From Quercus robur (lineage: Eukaryota; Streptophyta; Magnoliopsida; Fagales; Fagaceae): a DNA stretch of 64,000 nt. A program made the translations under genes and the position numbers. Location: positions 82,729,862-82,793,861 of the forward strand of contig NC_065535.1 in assembly GCF_932294415.1 (NCBI RefSeq), written 5' to 3'. The notes below the pieces were generated by a model. That model did no database searches and was not told the origin of the DNA. It worked only from the letters and a program-made list of their open reading frames with translations. Below are positions 1 through 9,563 of this stretch, piece after piece (positions within the stretch are counted from its first letter, which is position 1; each line of letters starts with the position of its first letter).

Positions 1-184
1 AGAGATTAGTTATTTTCTATATTTTTTATTTTTATAATTGTTACTTGTATATGGAAAGTTTATTTATTTGGAAATATATTAATTTTAAAAATTAATACAC
101 TTACTAAGGAATGGTTATTCCTCATTTTAAATAATAACTATTCATAAAGAATGACTATTCCTTATAATAAAAACATAACCAAAC

Positions 185-825
185 TGGGGATGGTAATGGG
201 GCAGGGCAGGTCCGAAAGATAGGGTCTTCGCCTCCATCCCTCAAGATTTTGTCTTGCCCCGTCCCCATCTCGCCCCACATGATGGGGAAATTTTTTTTGC
301 CCCATCCCCACCTCTTGGGGTCTCGCAAAGCTCCGCCTCATCCCGTAAAACTCTATTTTTTGTTAATTTACACTATAACTAGTACAAATTTTTTAATGAA
401 ACCTATTTCATTAATAAAAATATACTTGAAATTACAACTAAATTTATCATATAAAATCAAATTAATTTTTAGAAAAAATTGAATAATATATCCAAGCGTT
501 TAACAAGATAATCATTAATTTTTTTTTTTTTTAAACTCATAGTATAACACACGACAAAATAAAGGTAGAGAACCACATTGGATTGAATAGCTAATATTAA
601 TATGTTTGTTTAAATAGTAGGGTTTTAGGATATGAAAATTTTATAATTATAACCCTTAGCAACATAGGACGGCGAGGACAGGAAAGGGTGGGGCGGGGAT
701 GAGTCTAAAAAGTCAAACCTATCCCCGCCCCGCCTCGTGGTGCGGGGCTAAAATCTTACCCCATCCCCATCCCACCACATTTACGAGGCGAAGTGGGGAG
801 GGGCGGGGAAAAATTGTCATCCCTA
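185..825. mobile_element. Non-autonomous hAT element (MITE-like), GC-rich
   Basis: The element starts TGGGGATGG and ends CATCCCTA, and is flanked by an exact 8-bp duplication AACCAAAC (177-184 and 826-833). An 8-bp duplication with TAGGGATG-type ends is typical of plant hAT elements. Both ends carry GC-rich runs of the type GGGGCGGGG that are inverted relative to each other, in contrast to the AT-rich middle. No transposase is encoded; short reading frames inside are not convincing. Confidence 0.8.
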
Positions 826-833
826 AACCAAAC

Positions 834-1174
834 TACTGAATAGCGATACTGTCCATTATAGTCTACCAAACTTACCTTTAATACTTTTTGAAAAAAATGA
901 TTAATTTTCTTTAAATGATTTTTTTTTTGAGATTTTTCGTAAAAGTAGTATAAATTTTTTTTTAAACAAATGTTTTAAAGGCACTCGTTAAGCAGACTCA
1001 AAAAAAAAAATAAAATAAATTAATATTTTTGCTAATGAAAAACAAGTCTAGTTTACTAGCTATATCCAACTTTTGTTTAATTAGTATTATCCTTGCTATG
1101 TACAGTATATTTTAAGTTGCATTGTAAGTTTCTAACTCACCGCAGAGCAAGGGGGGAGAAGCATTCAAATTTCA
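834..1174. other. AT-rich spacer, nothing recognised
   Basis: This stretch is AT-rich with homopolymer A and T runs. I see no gene, repeat boundary or regulatory site that can be supported. Confidence 0.5.
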
Positions 1175-1188
1175 AAGTAAGCGTGGCT

Positions 1189-1315
1189 GTCAAAGGCCTT
1201 GTAACTGAATTGGCACCTCTCCATATACAAAGTGTTTGGGGGTCTAAGGGAGAAAGAGTTCGAACTGCGGGATTAGCAGCATGTTGTAATTATTTCTCAA
1301 AAAAAAAAAAAAAAA
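1189..1315 (+). mobile_element. tRNA-derived SINE with poly(A) tail
   Basis: The body has an RNA polymerase III A-box-like motif (TAACTGAATTGG near 1201) and a B-box (GTTCGAACTG near 1258), then a short 3' region and an A-run of about 19. The flanks AAGTAAGCGTGGCT (1175-1188) and AAGTAAGTGTGGCT (1316-1329) match with one mismatch and are the target-site duplication. The acceptor-stem complementarity of a real tRNA is absent, so this is a SINE and not a tRNA gene. Confidence 0.8.
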
Positions 1316-1329
1316 AAGTAAGTGTGGCT

Positions 1330-1803
1330 AAATTATTTTTGTAATAAAGTTAGAATAAAAGAAAAAATTTATAAAAATTTCATAACACCGTCCATTTACC
1401 TACTCATATCTCACTTGAAGCCAGACTATTATCTACGAGAAATTATAAGGTTTTCATAGTGGACATGTAACGTGATCCACCATTCCACTAAAAGACTCTC
1501 ATCTATTTAAAATTGCTGAGTTATAAAAATTTTTAAAACAGAAACTGATTACTGACTTAACAATTTTAAACAAGTGGAAGTTTTTTAGTGAAACAGTGGA
1601 CAAGTGACATGGTCCACCAAAAGACTGTATCATTTCTCATTATCTACAATATATAAATTTGAAATTTTTTTAGAATTATTATGAAGTTTTTTGTCATCCT
1701 ATCTTTATTAATGTTTTTTTAAAACAAAATGACTGGTAATAATTTAATTATGAATTTAACTTTGGACAATAGATAACTTTCTCTTATGTGAAATATTTGT
1801 AAA
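1330..1803. other. AT-rich spacer with two similar palindromic patches
   Basis: Two related patches around 1460-1485 and 1595-1620 both read like TGGACA...GTCCACC/ATCCACC and are themselves quasi-palindromic. They may be the arms of an old MITE, but no duplication or clear end is visible. Nothing else is recognised. Confidence 0.3.
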
Positions 1804-1812
1804 AAAATTAAA

Positions 1813-2211
1813 GAGAAGTGTTATGTCTACAAAATTTTCACAACAAATTATATGTGGTAAGTTATTATTGGTTCTAATTTGAACAATAATTTAAATTACA
1901 TTTTTGTTCACCTGTAACAACCAATAATAACCTAAGGACAAGACTTAGGTACAGTACTTAAGTACTATTCCTTAAGTTTCCCTCTTAAGATTCTGTTATA
2001 TGGATTTTTTCTCATGTGATGAAACTTTATTTTTTAGTAAAGTGTCCACATGTCAGAATTTTAAGAAATAAATTTAAGGAACTACACCCAAGGTATTGTA
2101 CCTAAGTTTTGTCCATAACCTAACACCTAATTTTTTTTTTTTTTTTTTTAAGTTATCACTTAGGATTTGTTGTGAAAGTATTGTGAAAATATTATAGACA
2201 CAACATTTCTC
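1813..2211. mobile_element. Mutator-type MITE (outer element of a nest)
   Basis: The terminal inverted repeats begin GAGAAGTGTTATGTCTA on the left and, read on the other strand, GAGAAATGTTGTGTCTA on the right. An exact 9-bp duplication AAAATTAAA flanks it (1804-1812 and 2212-2220), the size made by Mutator-like transposases. It is interrupted by a second MITE at 1936-2114. Related termini occur at 31684-31861. Confidence 0.75.
1936..2114. mobile_element. Mutator-type MITE nested in another MITE
   Basis: The ends are GGACAAGACTTAGGTAC and, inverted, GGACAAAACTTAGGTAC. An exact 9-bp duplication ATAACCTAA flanks it (1927-1935 and 2115-2123). It is 179 bp long and has no coding capacity. A second copy of the family lies at about 14637-14811. 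Confidence 0.8.
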
Positions 2212-2262
2212 AAAATTAAAAGAATAAGATAAAACATTTTATTTACTTTGCTCTATATCTTA

Positions 2263-2712
2263 CTAACTTGTAACCCCATGCATATACATGGATACACTTA
2301 AAGATATACAATAAGATACATAATATAATTTCTATATATATATATATATATATATTTTAAATACTATTGACAGTCATTTTTATATTTTGTTAACTCTTAA
2401 AAAAAATTTGTAAAGATATTATTAGGTATAAAATGTAAATTGTCTAGTTTTTTTTTTTTAATTATTGTAAAGCATTTTTTTTTTTTTTTACGATTCATTT
2501 ATTCTAGACTCTTTAGTTTTTGTATTTAATAACCCACTTGGATAAATATTTATAATATGGTCCCACATTTGATTCTAAAATTAAGAAATAAAACTATTTA
2601 AGAATAAAAAATTTATGACACATGGCGCAAAATTGAAACTCTAATTTGGAATTCTAATTTGAGTTTTTCTCAGTTTCATCTATTATTATTATTATATTAT
2701 AGTTTAAATAGA
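2263..2712 (-). mobile_element. Non-autonomous Helitron relic (minus strand)
   Basis: Read on the minus strand, the left edge ends with a short hairpin (CCATG...CATGG) followed by a TTAG-type terminus, a decayed form of the Helitron CTRR end. The body is clearly homologous to 28092-28910, including shared blocks such as GGTCCCACATTTGA and ATTCTAGACTCTTTGGTTT-like sequence. The 5' end at about 2712 is only estimated. It contains an (AT)n run at about 2333-2354 and no coding sequence. Confidence 0.5.
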
Positions 2713-2856
2713 ATTTTTTTTTTTAATGGACGGAGTTAAGTAAATTGTACACTTTCTATAAATTAAAAAAAAAATTAAAAATTCTAAATTGTATGGTGAC
2801 TAAACTGCCCGAATTGATTGGCTTGGTAGGGTTTTGGGCCATTGATTTGATCGGTA

Positions 2857-4550
2857 TCTATACTACTATTTAAGGGGCTTTCCCTGTTTGGATTCCTTAA
2901 TTTTTATGCCCAAAATACCCTCAAATTCATCTGTTTCTAAGGTTTAAATTATAGGGTTAGACATGTAAAATTAGTAATTTAAAAACTAATTTAAAAACTC
3001 CTAATTTTTAGCTAAAAAAAAAAAACAGTTTTTTCTCCCACTTCTCCATTTCTCTCTCACGTTAGTTTTCCACTTTTTTTTTTTTTTGGATAACTTTTCA
3101 CTTTTTATTTTGATTGAACGTTTCCAACTTTTAAAATTAAAAAAATCATTTTTCCCCTTTTTAAAACCGATTAGATTTACCATGTTTCACTCCTAAAATA
3201 TTGCTTTTAATTTGCCAACCACGTTTTCCACTTATACAATTACTAAACTCAAATTTTTTTTTCCCTTTTACAACTAATTGTAAACCAAATTCATTGTAAA
3301 ATACATTTTTCATCAGTTCCTTTTCAGTTTCTTTGCAGTTCACACTTTCTCCATTTTTTATATAAACAAATGCACTTTCTTCTCATCTTTTTTTTATCCA
3401 GTATCTATATATATTTTGTTTTTAGGTGGAGAGAAGAAGAGGCTGACAAAAAGAGATTTGGCCAGTGGGGAGAGAAAGCAAATCTTGGCCATTCTTCTTT
3501 TCTATTGCCACTCTAGAGTCTAGATCTAGAGGCATTCCGAATCCACTCATCTACTTGACTTTGGTAATTGGTAATATCCTCCCACCGAACAACCTTTTTT
3601 TTTTTTTTTTTTTTTTTTTCACTCTCTTTAATATCTATTTGGTTTTAATTTTGCGGTACTGGTTCTTTTTTTTAAAATATTTTCTCTAATTGTTTCACTT
3701 TGGTGCGAATTCTTTTTCAAAGTATGGAAATGGTAATATTTTTATCTCTTTTTTTGTTTTTGTGGTTATCGATTTGAAATTATTGACTAATTAGTTGATA
3801 TTGTATATTATAGATGATAAAGGCATTCCCTAATTATTTTAAGTGGTGCTCTCTCTTCCTCCTATTCTTTTTCTTCTTCACGTTTGATTGTTCTTCATTT
3901 TTTTTCTTTTATGTTTCTGCATTTCATAATTTGGGGAATGTGGTGAGTTGTGTACGTTGCTTTTATGGTTAAATACGTGTTCTAGGTGTTTGTAAAAAAT
4001 ATTTGGTTTGCAAATGTCTAAAATTTTTCTTATTATTTCTCAGGTGAGTGACCCATTTTTAAAATGAAGCCAACGTTGTCTCCAAAAATGTTGAGCCCGA
4101 GCAGTGTTGTAGCTGATCATCAACGACATAGTTGTTAGCATTAATAGCGGTGAGAGTGATGAGCTATAGTCATAGTAGATAGTTCTTAGTTTTTAAAATT
4201 TATGTTAATTTTTCAATTTAAATTTGTACTACTATGAGCATTCGGTTTAGTTTTCAGAGTTACTATTACTCCATTTGGAATTTGGAAGTTCGATTGATTA
4301 TTTGATTTTGGGTAAGGGTTAATTTAGAACATGTATTATAATTTGGGATTACTACATTTTTCGATCACAAAAAAATCTAAGGGTGTGATAAAAAATTATT
4401 TATCCACACATGATACTCATCACACCCCTAGGTTTTTTTGTGATTGAAAAATGTAGTAATCCCAAATTATAATAAAAACTCTAAATTAACCCTTACCCAA
4501 AAAATAGAAAAGCCTCTGAACACACGCGTGAGCGCGTGCTCAGAGGCTAG
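2857..4550 (+). mobile_element. Non-autonomous Helitron, 1.7 kb
   Basis: The element begins TCTATACTACTATTTAAGG after a host A (2856) and ends with a strong GC-rich hairpin, then CTAG before a host T (4551). The hairpin stem is GCCTCTGA (4512-4519) paired with TCAGAGGC (4540-4547), with inner CACGCG/CGCGTG arms. These are the defining Helitron features: 5' TC, 3' hairpin, CTRR end, insertion between A and T, no target duplication. No RepHel gene is present. The interior carries a foldback MITE at 4318-4499 and T-rich DNA; 3430-3560 has a more balanced composition and could be captured host sequence, but I do not recognise it. Confidence 0.75.
4318..4499. mobile_element. Foldback MITE inside the Helitron
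   Basis: A nearly perfect palindrome of about 180 bp: the left arm (GGGTTAATTTAGA near 4316, GGGATTACTACATTTTTC) is repeated inverted on the right (GAAAAATGTAGTAATCCC, TCTAAATTAACCC). The loop is around 4395-4420. A transcript would form a long hairpin. Confidence 0.7.
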
Positions 4551-5800
4551 TATTCAATTAAAGTTTAAATAAAATTTAAGAATATAAAAAATTAAGATGA
4601 TTAAAAATCAATAACTTAAAACCACTATAGAGCTACCAAACATCAAACATGTTAATTTTATTAATTATTAATAATTTAAATGAGAAACCAATTACCGAAC
4701 ATGTTAGATTATTTTTTGATAAAGATATGTTAGATACATTGATTCATTCCCACCCCCACACCCCCCCCCCCCCCCCCCCCCCCTTATTTTTCTAAATCTC
4801 TACGATGGATTCAAAGAATGGATAGTCTTTGAAACAATCTGATATTTTAAGTGTCTAATCTAACAAAACAAAGGTATCATTCCAAATCCAGAAACAATAC
4901 TAATTCTTTATGACTGTAATGCACAGCTTCATCAAGAGATAAGTTGATACTTTCAGAACAACCTTCAAGTCAAACAAATTCCACCATAGATTTAGCAAAA
5001 GTAATAATAAAAAATTAAAAAAAAAAATTCCACCAGCCAAAATATTCCATCAACAAACAAAAATTAATCTCCACGAGCACAAGAACAAAAATTATATAAA
5101 GTTTTTTTTTTTCTTTATATGAAACTCAGGACCCACCAAATAGAACACCAATAAATAAATAAGAAAAGAAGAAAGAAGAAAGGGACGCCAATCCTTTACA
5201 GCTAGTCTAGCACCCATACTGGCCACAGATTTATTGGCACGTATACATGGTACACATACAAAAGATCAATAAAATTAAAACAACAAAAGATCAAAACTTT
5301 AATATATTATTATAGTATATCATTATAAAAAAAAAAAATATATATATATATATATATTAGTATCATTATTCACTCAAAAAGAAATCAAACTTGACGACCC
5401 TCACTAAACCCAAACAGTAAAATCAAGTTACCTCACAGTAAAAATTCACAAAAATTCACATATGAGTTATTAAATAAAAAAAAATTCACATATTTATTAA
5501 TAAACTATTTTTTTAAAAAATTTATACAACTTTTATGAAAAATATGAAAATTCGTTTATTTTTTTTCTTTTTTTTTTTTATAAATATTTTCTAAACCAAA
5601 ACTCTCAATGTATTTATAAATTTTTTTTCAAAAAAAAGAATTTAAAATTACAAATAATGGTGGGTCTACTCTAATATGAGTTAATAAATAGATTGAGGGA
5701 TATTATAAAATTATAATTATAACATTATTTTATTGTCACCAATATCTTTATTGAAACCCAAAAAAAAAAAAAAAAAAAAAAACCCAAAAATCCTCAATGA
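4551..5800. other. Intergenic, low-complexity DNA upstream of the GT14 gene
   Basis: AT-rich DNA with a long C homopolymer (about 4757-4783), an AT microsatellite (about 5336-5357), and A runs (about 5760-5781) just before the gene. I see no gene. Confidence 0.5.
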
Positions 5801-5809
5801 ACCATAAAG

Positions 5810-5818
5810 TCTTTATAT
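5810..5818 (+). promoter_or_regulatory. Candidate TATA element of the GT14 gene
   Basis: CTTTATATG lies about 275 bp before the start codon and is followed by a C/T-rich leader containing a CT microsatellite (about 5991-6010). Position and composition suit a plant core promoter with a long 5' UTR, but the transcription start is not shown by the sequence. Confidence 0.35.
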
Positions 5819-5965
5819 GAATAATCACCCAACTTTCTCAGTCTCTTTCTCTCTTTTGTTTTCTACTCTGCACTCTCACCCACTAACACAAATAATTACA
5901 GAACTCATTCATTTTGCACCTCCAACCCAACCAAATTCAACCCAGATCCACTCTCTCACATTTTC

Positions 5966-6040
5966 ATGCTCTCAACCTCAAACCCCAAAATCTCTCTCTC
6001 TCTCTCTCTCTTTTTTCTCAAGCTCAATCATCTCTTCTAC
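5966..6040 (+). promoter_or_regulatory. Upstream ORF in the GT14 leader
   Basis: An ATG at 5966 opens a 24-codon frame that runs through the CT microsatellite (Ser-Leu repeats) and ends at TAG before the main start codon at 6091. If transcription starts near 5840 this uORF would be in the mRNA and could lower translation of the enzyme. No conservation evidence is available. Confidence 0.35.
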
Positions 6041-6090
6041 TAGACCTCTACTACTTCTAGGACTTACAGCCATCACTACTACTTCTTGGG

Positions 6091-8774
6091 ATGGACACAA
6101 ATACTAAGCCACAGAAGAAGAAAAAATGGTTTCTTGCATTGGGTTTCACTCTTCTAGTCTCCACCATCCTCATATTCCTCACTGTTTTCACTTCCTCAAA
6201 CCCCTCCACACAGTTCTACCGCCGATCCCATGTGAAAAAACAGGTTCCACACTTTGTGGAATCGAAGTTAGAGGTGTCAGAGACATCCAAGGATTCAGTC
6301 CCAAGATTGGCTTACTTAATCTCAGGCTCAATGGGTGATGGTGAGAGCTTGAAGAGGACGCTAAAGGCTTTGTATCATCCAAGGAATCAGTACGCTGTGC
6401 ACTTGGACTTGGAGGCCCCAGCAGAGGAGAGGATGGACTTGGCGAGTTTTGTGAGGAACGAGCCGATGTTCAGGGAAGTGGGAAATGTGAGAATGGTTTT
6501 GAGAGCCAATTTGGTTACTTATAGAGGCCCTACTATGGTGACTAATACGCTTCACGCGGCGGCGATATTGTTGAAGGAAGGTGGGGATTGGGATTGGTTT
6601 ATCAACTTGAGTGCTTCGGACTATCCCTTGGTTACACAAGATGGTATGGGAACTTGAACCCCCTGGTGATAAAATTTCAGATTTTTGCTTCTTGGTGTTA
6701 TCAACAAGGTCTTTTTATATTTTAAATTATGTTGCTTTGGTATTGATGTTTTTAATTTGTGAAATGGGTATTTGAGACTTTGAGTATTTTGGTCTTCTTC
6801 TTTTTGTGGGTCATTCATCATTGTCTATGTTTTTTTATGGGAGTGGCAACTGGTGCTTGACTTCATTGGTGCATTTATAATTTTTTTTGGTTCTTCTGGG
6901 ATTGCTTTGATGAATTCCAAATTTGAGACCATTTGTAGGAACTTTATTGTTACTATTTGTGCTAATAACTTAACTGCATTAATGCATTCAATTTGATGTT
7001 ATATAAGGGGGGAAAAGCTGATCCAAATCCTTATCTAATTATATTTCACTAGATATGGTACCGTAATTGGGCATGTTATTTCTAATTTGTCGTTTTCTTA
7101 ATTAATGTTTCCAAAAAGTAAGCTGATGCATTCAATTTTGCAAATTTCTTTTCTGTGTCACAGATCTGCTTCATACATTGTCAGCTATTCCAAGAAACCT
7201 TAATTTTATCGAGCATACAAGTGACATTGGCTGGAAGGAGTATTTGGCTCATCCTTTCTTTTTTGTTAGTTATTTTTAGTTTTGCTGGAATTAGTTTGAA
7301 AGCAGCACACGAATTGCCTGCAAAATTTGTATACAACTCTGCCTAAAAGGTGCAAATTCTTTGAAATCCACAGGTATCAGAGAGCCAAGCCTGTTATAGT
7401 TGATCCAGGTCTATATAGCTTGCATAAATCAGATGTATTTTGGGTCTCAGAGCAAAGGAGTGTACCATCTGCATATAGGCTATTTACAGGTGAGGATTTT
7501 TGTTTATTGCCTCTCATTACTAAATCTTCATGCCTCCACAACCACCCTCCCACCCCCTCTTTTTCCTGTGGTGGCACCTACCTACCTAATACTTTTATGC
7601 TTTTCACATGCTAGAATGTTAAGATAGAATTTCACAAGTGACTGAATAATTAGGACAACGGAAAGGAAAAAGGGGAATCTTATGACATTGATATCAATAA
7701 AACTAGTTTTGGCTTAAGTCTAAATGATGCTATGATAATGTATGAATCAAAATAATTATCTGCATTTCAAGAGGTTTAAGGACCCATCCACTAGACAATT
7801 TAGAGCACCATGTCTTACATTCAAGGCATTTCTAATGTGTTGATAATTTAAATTGAAGATCCCTGGCCACTGGTTATCTCCATAGCCAGTTTTCTTGAAT
7901 GGGGGGAGATCCCTCCCATTTAAATCCTTTGATCTCCTCAAATTTTTAGCCAAATTTTTGACACGTGGTATCTATTTAATTTTGTGTGGTTTACATGGGG
8001 TTTTTAAGACCATTGAATTTTTAATATGTGACATTTCTCTCATCTTGTTAAAAATTGGAGGGAATGGGAGGATTAAAGTAGGAGGGGATTCTTAATATTT
8101 GTTGCAACTCTCTAGTAGGTTTAGATATACCCTCTTCAAATGTCACTTTTATGTGAAATATTTGAATATTTGTCAGCTGGATTTTAAATATTAATCCTAG
8201 CATATTACCTTATATCTAATGATGGACAATGGTCAATTGGTCATTAATTTCCTCAGGTTCTGCTTGGATGATGCTCTCTCGCCCGTTTATCGAATTTTGT
8301 TTATGGGGCTGGGACAACCTCCCAAGGATAGTCCTTATGTATTATGCCAACTTTCTTTCTTCACCCGAAGGTTATTTCCACACAGTCATCTGCAATGCCC
8401 CAGAGTTCCGGAACACTACTGTAAACCATGACCTCCATTTTATATCATGGGACAACCCTCCAAAACAACACCCTCATTTTCTAACTGTTGATGACTATCA
8501 GAGGATGGTAGACAGCAATGCCCCCTTCGCAAGGAAGTTTGGCAGGAATGAGTCAGTACTTGAGAGGATTGATTCTGAGCTGTTGGGCCGCAATGCTGAT
8601 GGATATGTACCTGGTGGATGGTTTAATTCTCAAGGAAATGCAAACGTAACTGTGCTACCTCAGGTGATAGCCAACACCACTGAACTTAAGCCAGGTCCAG
8701 GTGCTGCAAGGCTCAGACGCCTCATCACTGGCTTGTTAAATGCAGAGGATTTTCATGAGACGCAGTGCGCTTGA
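6091..8774 (+). CDS. GlcAT14: GT14 beta-glucuronosyltransferase, GlcAT14A/B/C type
   Basis: Four exons join in frame: 6091-6643, 7164-7239, 7374-7489, 8257-8774, all GT-AG, giving 420 residues. The protein is a type II membrane protein: a lysine-rich cytosolic tail (residues 6-12), one membrane segment (about 13-33), then a lumenal domain starting with the family hallmark PRLAYLISGSMGD, followed by HLDLEAP, WDWFINLSASDYPL and the SWDNPPKQHP region of the Branch/GT14 fold (PF02485). Known members add glucuronic acid to beta-1,6- and beta-1,3-galactan of arabinogalactan proteins in the Golgi. Length and intron pattern suit an intact gene. The ATG at 6091 is chosen because it precedes the membrane anchor; an overlapping frame from 5817 is out of frame. 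Which of GlcAT14A, B or C is closest cannot be decided by eye. Confidence 0.9.
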
Positions 8775-8849
8775 CATTTAAAATTCCTGCAAGGCAACTA
8801 CTGAAAGATGCCTTCTGATACCTCGTAACCATTGGTGGATCATTGCTCC

Positions 8850-9114
8850 ACATTTTAAATAATAATGGAGGACTTCTAAAAGGACGGATAGCAATGCATT
8901 AGGAACCAAGTGGAGAAGGGAAATCATGGCCTTTCCTGAATACACCATTCAGCTTTACCTTCTGTATTTAATACAATATTTTTGTAGCTCAATAGTCCAC
9001 AGTGTAGGTTCGAATATTAATTCAATGTGACTGAATCATCCTTTATCAATTTGTTGATGAACTATGCATCCACTGATTTCTTGAATATTTCGTATGAGAA
9101 CCAGCAGTAGTGTA
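8850..9114 (+). repeat. Downstream flank of the GT14 gene, duplicated at 14813-15079
   Basis: Sequence just after the stop codon, probably 3' UTR and flank, is matched by 14813-15079 in the same orientation. Shared blocks include AATAATGGA, AGCTCAATA, GTGTAGGTTC and AATTTGTTGATG. Similarity stops at the hAT end at 9115, which marks where that element interrupted this copy: the other copy reads on through GTGTAGCCATGAAACC. Confidence 0.7.
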
Positions 9115-9563
9115 GCCATGGTTGTTGAAATTGCGATCTGGATCATAGAATTGCACGATTTTACGATTCCACCTCACTAAAATGTTTAGAATCGCACAAG
9201 GATCGTAAAAATTGTAGGATTGTGTAGGATCATATAGGATCTTATGGGATTTTACCGATCCTACCAAAATGTAAAAATCAGTTTATTTATTTATTTTATT
9301 TTATTTTTTTAGTTCAACTTTATAAGTAGTAATCTCAAGACTAAGACATTGTATTTCATAAATGTATCAACTAAGTGGTGGGACTCATATGGAGATGACT
9401 TTCTTGAATTGAAAATTTTTGCTATAAGGATATTGAGCTTAACATGTAGTTCTTCAAGTTGTGAAAGTAATTGGAGTACATTTACTGTTTGGTATGGCAT
9501 TTTAAGTAATAGTTTGCAGTTTGCAGTTTTTAAACAACATTATACGTATTTCAATACATTTTT
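9115..9563 (+). mobile_element. hAT transposon relic with transposase C-terminal fragment
   Basis: The left end CATGGTTGTTGAAATTGC matches, inverted, the right end of the hAT element at 11362-12265. At about 9349-9480 the plus strand encodes STKWWDSYGDDFLELKIFA, ILSLTC and SCESNWSTF, a recognisable C-terminal dimerisation segment of plant hAT transposases (usually WW..YG..., SLTCSSSGCERNWS). It is a fragment only: no start, no catalytic core, no intact right end. The Mutator-like element at 9564 has split it. Confidence 0.6.

Noticed and set aside
1189-1300. tRNA gene
   Set aside because: A- and B-boxes are present but no cloverleaf can be formed and there is a poly(A) tail with target duplication; it is a SINE. 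The same applies at 20339 and 56517.
5817-6107. A 96-residue frame overlapping the GT14 start
   Set aside because: Out of frame with the enzyme, low-complexity, and its ATG probably lies at or upstream of the transcription start.
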